This document shows positions 7,601 to 9,480 of a DNA stretch of 9,480 nt, piece after piece (position 1 is the first letter of the stretch; each line of letters opens with the position of its first letter). The stretch spans positions 1-9,480 of the forward strand of contig CAMZDU010000023.1 of assembly GCA_947305445.1 (NCBI GenBank), in the 5' to 3' direction. The notes under the pieces are model-generated. The model was not told where the DNA came from, ran no database searches, and saw only the letters and a list, made by a program, of their open reading frames with translations. Both the position numbers and the translations under genes were made by a program. This DNA is from an uncultured Selenomonadales bacterium. Lineage in GTDB: Bacteria > Bacillota > Negativicutes > Selenomonadales > Selenomonadaceae.

Positions 7601-8661
7601 ACTTCCGAAAGCATGCTACCTTCGCGATTGTCTTCGGCTTTGTAAGTTGTCACGACCGCTCGAAATTTGAAATCACTTGCTACAGTCGCAATCGCGACAA
7701 CGACGAATTCACGGAACTTTTTAAAAGGGCGGTGGAGCATTTTGTTGACGTGCGACACTTGACGGACGCGGAGCTTGCGAAAAAAATTCATGCCGACGAA
7801 ATTGACATTGCTGTTGATTTGGCCGGGCACACGGGTTACAACGCATTGCTCGCGCTGGCCTATAAACCTGCGCCCGTGCAAATTTTCGGCATCGGTTACA
7901 TGTCGACGACGGGGCTTGACGCGATTGACTATATCATCACTGACGAGGTGCTTGATCCGCCTGGCGAGCACGAAAATTTTTTCAGCGAGAAATTTTTATA
8001 CATGCCGGCGCAATTCTCTTATGCCCGCCGCGAAAATTTGCCGACGCCTTCGGGTGCGCCCTGCAGTAAAAACGGTTACGTGACCTTCGGGACGATTTGC
8101 CGCTACATGAAGATTAACGACGACCTGCTTGCCGTTTGGGCGGAGATTTTGCGCCGCGTGCCGAGTGCCAAAATTTTAATGCGTGCGCAGGAATTTATCA
8201 GCAATCGTGTCGTCGACGAGCTTTACGGCCGACTTAAAGCTTTCGGCTGTGACATGGAGCGCGTGACAATTCGTCCCGCCGTGCAAGATTATTTCGGCGC
8301 GATAAGTCAAGTTGATATAATTTTGGACGCGTATCCTTATGTCGGCGGCGCGACCACGCTTGACGCGCTGTATATGGGCGTACCCGTCGTGAACCTATAC
8401 GGCGAACGTCACAGCACGCGTTTTGGCAAAAGCATTCTGGCAAGTGTCGGTCTCGGCGAACTGTCCGTTGATTCGGTGGAGGCTTACATTGACACCGCCG
8501 TTGCTCTTGCCAACGATACGGAAACGCTTGACCTTTTGCATAAAAATTTGCGCAACATGTTCCTGCAATCGGACGCGCTCGACCCGATGAAATATTGTCG
8601 TCTGCTGGAGCAAAAGTTTTCGGAGCTGTTGACGACAATCGATTTCGGCTACGGCAATTAG
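4627..8661 (+). CDS. Multidomain glycosyltransferase: GT2-TPR-GT41-TPR-GT41 (SPINDLY-like)
   Basis: This 1344-residue protein has three glycosyltransferase domains and no membrane segment. Residues 36-190 are a GT2 domain (KISACYVVKD; VVDIGSTDE at 66-74; FLEADE at 113-118, with Glu in the first DxD position). Residues 215-420 are helical TPR-like repeats. Residues 430-790 are GT41 domain 1: H445 (GYISPDVRFH), DLAGHT 512-517, K611, DTFPYPGGGTTCDALYMG 683-700. Residues 800-970 are more TPR-like helices. Residues 981-1335 are GT41 domain 2: H996 (GYISGDFRKH), DLAGHT 1064-1069, K1162, DAYPYVGGATTLDALYMG 1234-1251. GT41 enzymes transfer GlcNAc (OGT) or fucose (SPINDLY) to Ser/Thr of proteins; the DLAGHT motif is SPINDLY-like, so the donor is open. 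The ATG at 4627 lacks a well-spaced ribosome site. TTG at 4696, with GGAG 10 nt before it, is a credible alternative (1321 residues). The stop TAG lies in repeat copy 2. Confidence 0.92.
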   Translation: MIRLTPQLKQFLIATLPIWSVNILTKRKLKKSVRPKISACYVVKDVAQDLRRSLESLIKFVDEIIVVDIGSTDETVSVAEKFGAKIFHEPCKEDFSAPRNVALRAATGNWIIFLEADEFFVNDTAKNLQAAVKFAREKNFDALAVNIVTADANDADKISGEVCELRLFKNSADVHFVGKVYEQIFVGESLLPSVPTNLLTLRTMRGTRITQQWREKISLTPEEKRREVFTFLNALIQSVEIFNDREKSLWLAEKIFALNPDEPEPLERVAMVYIDYKLEDAADSVVNYLTEKFPPSSCRLMLRSRLCFLKENMLDAIKFAEQALAQDDGDFVTMMTIRNVLGQAYRFIGNIKKAVEHYEHNAKLDLTALKNSPQLAQADNIRREEYNNYLFNLHDLNVTREKIFAETCNFAKLLEHIPRFTHNRKRHARHKKIRVGYISPDVRFHVVAFFSAHFFTSFDKTRFEVFVYANNVSDNVTEQFAANVDGFRNISDKNSRDVAEQIIADEIDILVDLAGHTANNSLEVMAYKPAPIQISGIGYFDTTGLDAIDYFIADKFTDPEGLNEKFFTEKILRLQHSHFCYVWHDLAYHITPAPCSVNGYVTFVSFNDFGKVTDEMLKLWSRILDGVPSSRLYLKGRVFNKNCGGDFIRERLKAAGIDLDRVDCEPFEVNYATCYERADIALDTFPYPGGGTTCDALYMGVPVITLVGERHNSRFGYSLLMNMGLGELCAFTADEYVKKAVELANDRERLREYHLTIRRRMEESPVMNDAIYMGEIESAYEKIFGAWISGEPLPDFPQEVEPITETLAEEYYKRAMSYIPLEDERGESKLNRVDFKRTIYFGELAAKVSSKRDAKILTAIADRRFNLNDNIGAYETMRAAVDYIYSADGAAKNYGEEFRSECHAKLAKFAQYTGHHVESTEHYARAFELAPEFVRRVEIYDGWLISLHFLYLSSAELSAPHFDYQNFFADVKRFTTYHKRHKRIKVGYISGDFRKHATFAIVFGFVSCHDRSKFEITCYSRNRDNDEFTELFKRAVEHFVDVRHLTDAELAKKIHADEIDIAVDLAGHTGYNALLALAYKPAPVQIFGIGYMSTTGLDAIDYIITDEVLDPPGEHENFFSEKFLYMPAQFSYARRENLPTPSGAPCSKNGYVTFGTICRYMKINDDLLAVWAEILRRVPSAKILMRAQEFISNRVVDELYGRLKAFGCDMERVTIRPAVQDYFGAISQVDIILDAYPYVGGATTLDALYMGVPVVNLYGERHSTRFGKSILASVGLGELSVDSVEAYIDTAVALANDTETLDLLHKNLRNMFLQSDALDPMKYCRLLEQKFSELLTTIDFGYGN

Positions 8662-8729
8662 GAATTAGGATTCGGAGTGTGTTGTTGACGGCGATAATAA
8701 CACAACTTAAAACATTCCTAATTGCAACA
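8654..8729 (+). repeat. Palindromic repeat element, copy 2 (end of glycosyltransferase gene)
   Basis: Perfect 12-bp inverted repeats, GCAATTAGGAAT (8654-8665) and ATTCCTAATTGC (8714-8725), bound a segment of about 72 bp. An inner stem pairs TGTGTTGTT (8679-8687) with AATAACACA (8696-8704), so the whole could fold as a nested hairpin. A second AATTAGGATT at 8663-8672 partly duplicates the left arm. The TAG stop of the glycosyltransferase (8659-8661) is inside the left arm. No target-site duplication or T tract is seen. It resembles a MITE-like or REP-like element without coding capacity. Confidence 0.75.
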
Positions 8730-8772
8730 GGCGCAGTCGGTTTCTGTTTAGTGTGAGACGTTAATAAGCGTC

Positions 8773-8820
8773 TTGCATTTTTTATAAAGCGTGATATAAT
8801 TCCCGCGTATCGATTGCGGG
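8773..8820 (+). promoter_or_regulatory. Promoter and leader hairpin of the zinc-ribbon gene
   Basis: TTGCAT (8773-8778) and TATAAT (8795-8800) are 16 bp apart, with TG at 8792-8793 (extended -10). The 12-bp string GCGTGATATAAT (8789-8800) is identical to that at 3441-3452. Directly downstream, CCCGC (8802-8806) and GCGGG (8816-8820) form a small hairpin at the expected transcript start. The leader runs about 65 nt to the ATG at 8874. Upstream, AGACG (8756-8760) and CGTCT (8769-8773) form an inverted repeat against the -35 box, a possible operator but weakly supported. Confidence 0.65.
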
Positions 8821-8873
8821 CAAGTCCCCTGTCGAGCGCAAGAATTTTTTGTGTTGTAAGGAGATTTTTTGTA

Positions 8874-9170
8874 ATGGCTTTTGAAGACAAAACACTCGTA
8901 TGCAAGGAATGCGGCAAGGAATTCATCTTCAGCGCGGGTGAGCAGGAATTCTACAAGGAACGCGGCTTCGAGAATGAGCCCGTACGTTGCCGCGACTGTC
9001 GTGACAAACGCAGACGCAACCGTGACGGCGGAGAGCAACGCCAAATGTTTACCGTGATTTGTGCCGACTGTGGCAAGGAAACAGAAGTCCCGTTCGAGCC
9101 AAGAAACGACCGTCCCGTTTACTGCAGGGATTGCTTCGGCAAGCACCGCCCCGGGCGGCCGCAATTCTGA
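8874..9170 (+). CDS. Two-module zinc-ribbon protein
   Basis: The 98-residue basic protein has two treble-cysteine-pair modules: C10-x2-C13 with C39-x2-C42, and C63-x2-C66 with C84-x2-C87. Each four-cysteine set should bind one zinc. The first matches the probable zinc-ribbon family found in many Firmicutes (VCKECGKEF, then RCRDCR); the second matches the CxxCxxC-type ribbon (CADCGKE, then YCRDCF). The linker is rich in Arg/Lys, so nucleic-acid or ribosome binding is plausible, but no function is established that I can name. The start is set by AAGGAG at 8858-8863, 10 nt before ATG. An in-frame ATG at 8814 would fall inside the leader hairpin and lacks a ribosome site. It has its own promoter and terminator, so it is monocistronic. 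Confidence 0.9.
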   Translation: MAFEDKTLVCKECGKEFIFSAGEQEFYKERGFENEPVRCRDCRDKRRRNRDGGEQRQMFTVICADCGKETEVPFEPRNDRPVYCRDCFGKHRPGRPQF

Positions 9171-9203
9171 TTCGCGCCAGCGAGTTTCATATCAAACAAA
9201 AGC

Positions 9204-9233
9204 AAAAGCCCGATAAGTTTATCGGGCTTTTTT
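9204..9233. terminator. Bidirectional rho-independent terminator
   Basis: A perfect 12-bp stem (9204-9215 with 9220-9231, core AGCCCGATA/TATCGGGCT) with a 4-nt loop AGTT ends in six T (9228-9233). The A run on the left gives a T tract on the other strand. It ends the zinc-ribbon transcript and can also end uvrA, whose stop is at 9260-9258. Confidence 0.93.
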
Positions 9234-9257
9234 GTTGGCAAAGCTCAATCAATTTAA

Positions 9258-9480
9258 TCAAGAATTGTGATTCGCAACTGAATCATTTCTAATCCCTAAT
9301 TGCCGCAGTGCTTGTCCGGTGTAAGAATTTTCGACGCGGGCAACTTCTTCGGGCGTGCCGCAAGCGACGACTTCGCCGCCCTTATCGCCGCCGTCGGGAC
9401 CCAAGTCGATTATGTAATCAGCGCACTTTATCACGTCAAGGTTGTGTTCGATTATTATCACCGTGTCGCCGCGGTCGACC
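9258..9480 (-). CDS. uvrA: UvrA, excinuclease ABC subunit A (C-terminal end, partial)
   Basis: Only the last 74 codons are in the window; the gene continues past 9480. UvrA is the ATP-dependent DNA-damage sensor of nucleotide excision repair, acting with UvrB. The visible end is diagnostic: [17 protein letters not shown] (end of the second ABC ATPase, including the switch His of IEHNLD), then [16 protein letters not shown] and the GTPEEVA segment, then SYTGQ. UvrA proteins usually end a few residues after SYTGQ. Here 17 residues follow (from [10 protein letters not shown] to the stop at 9260-9258). Most of this tail is read from repeat-like sequence (AATTAGGGATTAG on the minus strand, 9301-9289), which suggests the natural stop was displaced by an insertion. 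The tail is unlikely to matter for catalysis. It is convergent with the zinc-ribbon gene. Confidence 0.95.
   Translation of the reverse strand, partial: VDRGDTVIIIEHNLDVIKCADYIIDLGPDGGDKGGEVVACGTPEEVARVENSYTGQALRQLGIRNDSVANHNS
9261..9301 (-). repeat. Diverged copy of the palindromic repeat at the 3' end of uvrA
   Basis: On the minus strand GGCAATTAGGGATTAG (9304-9289) resembles GGCAATTAGGAATTAG at 8653-8668. An inner perfect stem TGATTC/GAATCA (9268-9273 with 9280-9285, loop GCAACT) and outer AGAA/TTCT arms form a hairpin. The terminal inverted repeats are not intact, so its membership of the family is less sure than for the other two copies. Confidence 0.45.

Noticed and set aside
6799..7971. 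A 390-codon open frame on the minus strand opposite the glycosyltransferase
   Set aside because: It lies wholly opposite a gene with clear motifs, shows no family motif and is very rich in Val, Phe and Arg, as expected from the complement of this codon usage. The 340-codon minus frame at 5371-6393 is rejected for the same reason.
8756..8784. AGACG/CGTCT inverted repeat followed by a T run as a terminator for the glycosyltransferase
   Set aside because: The stem is only 5 bp with an 8-nt loop, the T run is separated from it, and it overlaps the -35 box of the next promoter. It was kept only as a possible operator.
8814..8873. Earlier in-frame ATG for the zinc-ribbon gene at 8814
   Set aside because: It sits in the leader hairpin right after the promoter with no ribosome site, and the extra 20 residues are unlike the family.
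4619..9301. AATTAGG repeats as a CRISPR array or phage attachment sites
   Set aside because: The copies are kilobases apart with no regular spacers, there are no cas, integrase or phage genes, and the copies are themselves palindromic.

Overview
The window looks like part of the chromosome of an anaerobic Gram-positive-lineage bacterium, most likely in the Negativicutes (Selenomonas-like). The grounds are a SPINDLY-type GT41 glycosyltransferase with tandem catalytic domains, a CXXC zinc-ribbon protein of the kind common in Firmicutes, strong AGGAG ribosome sites and sigma70-type promoters. This placement is an inference from gene types, not from a search. There are no phage, plasmid, transposase or CRISPR signatures. 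The region reads as chromosomal housekeeping and surface-modification genes with small palindromic repeats between them.

Layout from left to right: (1) 1-48, possible tail of an upstream gene; (2) 187-1407 (+), an AspC/TyrB-type aminotransferase with its own promoter and a shared terminator; (3) 1483-2332 (-), an aldose-1-epimerase-family gene whose reading frame is broken near 2001-2017; (4) 2447-3238 (-), a TtcA-type tRNA thiolase, and upstream of it 3299-3374 (-), a tRNA-Ala(CGC) with a near-perfect promoter and a terminator hairpin; (5) a divergent promoter pair, then 3480-4598 (+), a secreted protein of unknown function; (6) 4627-8661 (+), a 1344-residue three-domain glycosyltransferase, GT2-TPR-GT41-TPR-GT41; (7) 8874-9170 (+), a two-module zinc-ribbon protein; (8) 9258-9480 (-), the 3' end of uvrA, convergent with the zinc-ribbon gene across a shared terminator.

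Functional links: the secreted protein and the glycosyltransferase lie 28 bp apart on one strand and may share a transcript. The glycosyltransferase probably modifies protein or a surface glycan in the cytoplasm. The tRNA and ttcA share a strand and perhaps read-through transcription, but this tRNA has U32, so it is not an expected TtcA (C32) substrate.

Three non-genic signals stand out. Copies of a small inverted-repeat element (core AATTAGGAAT...ATTCCTAATT) sit exactly at the start and stop of the glycosyltransferase gene, and a diverged one is fused to the end of uvrA. The 8-bp palindrome AAAATTTT occurs about 25 times in 9.5 kb, in all three codon phases and between genes. The epimerase gene carries what looks like a short out-of-frame deletion.
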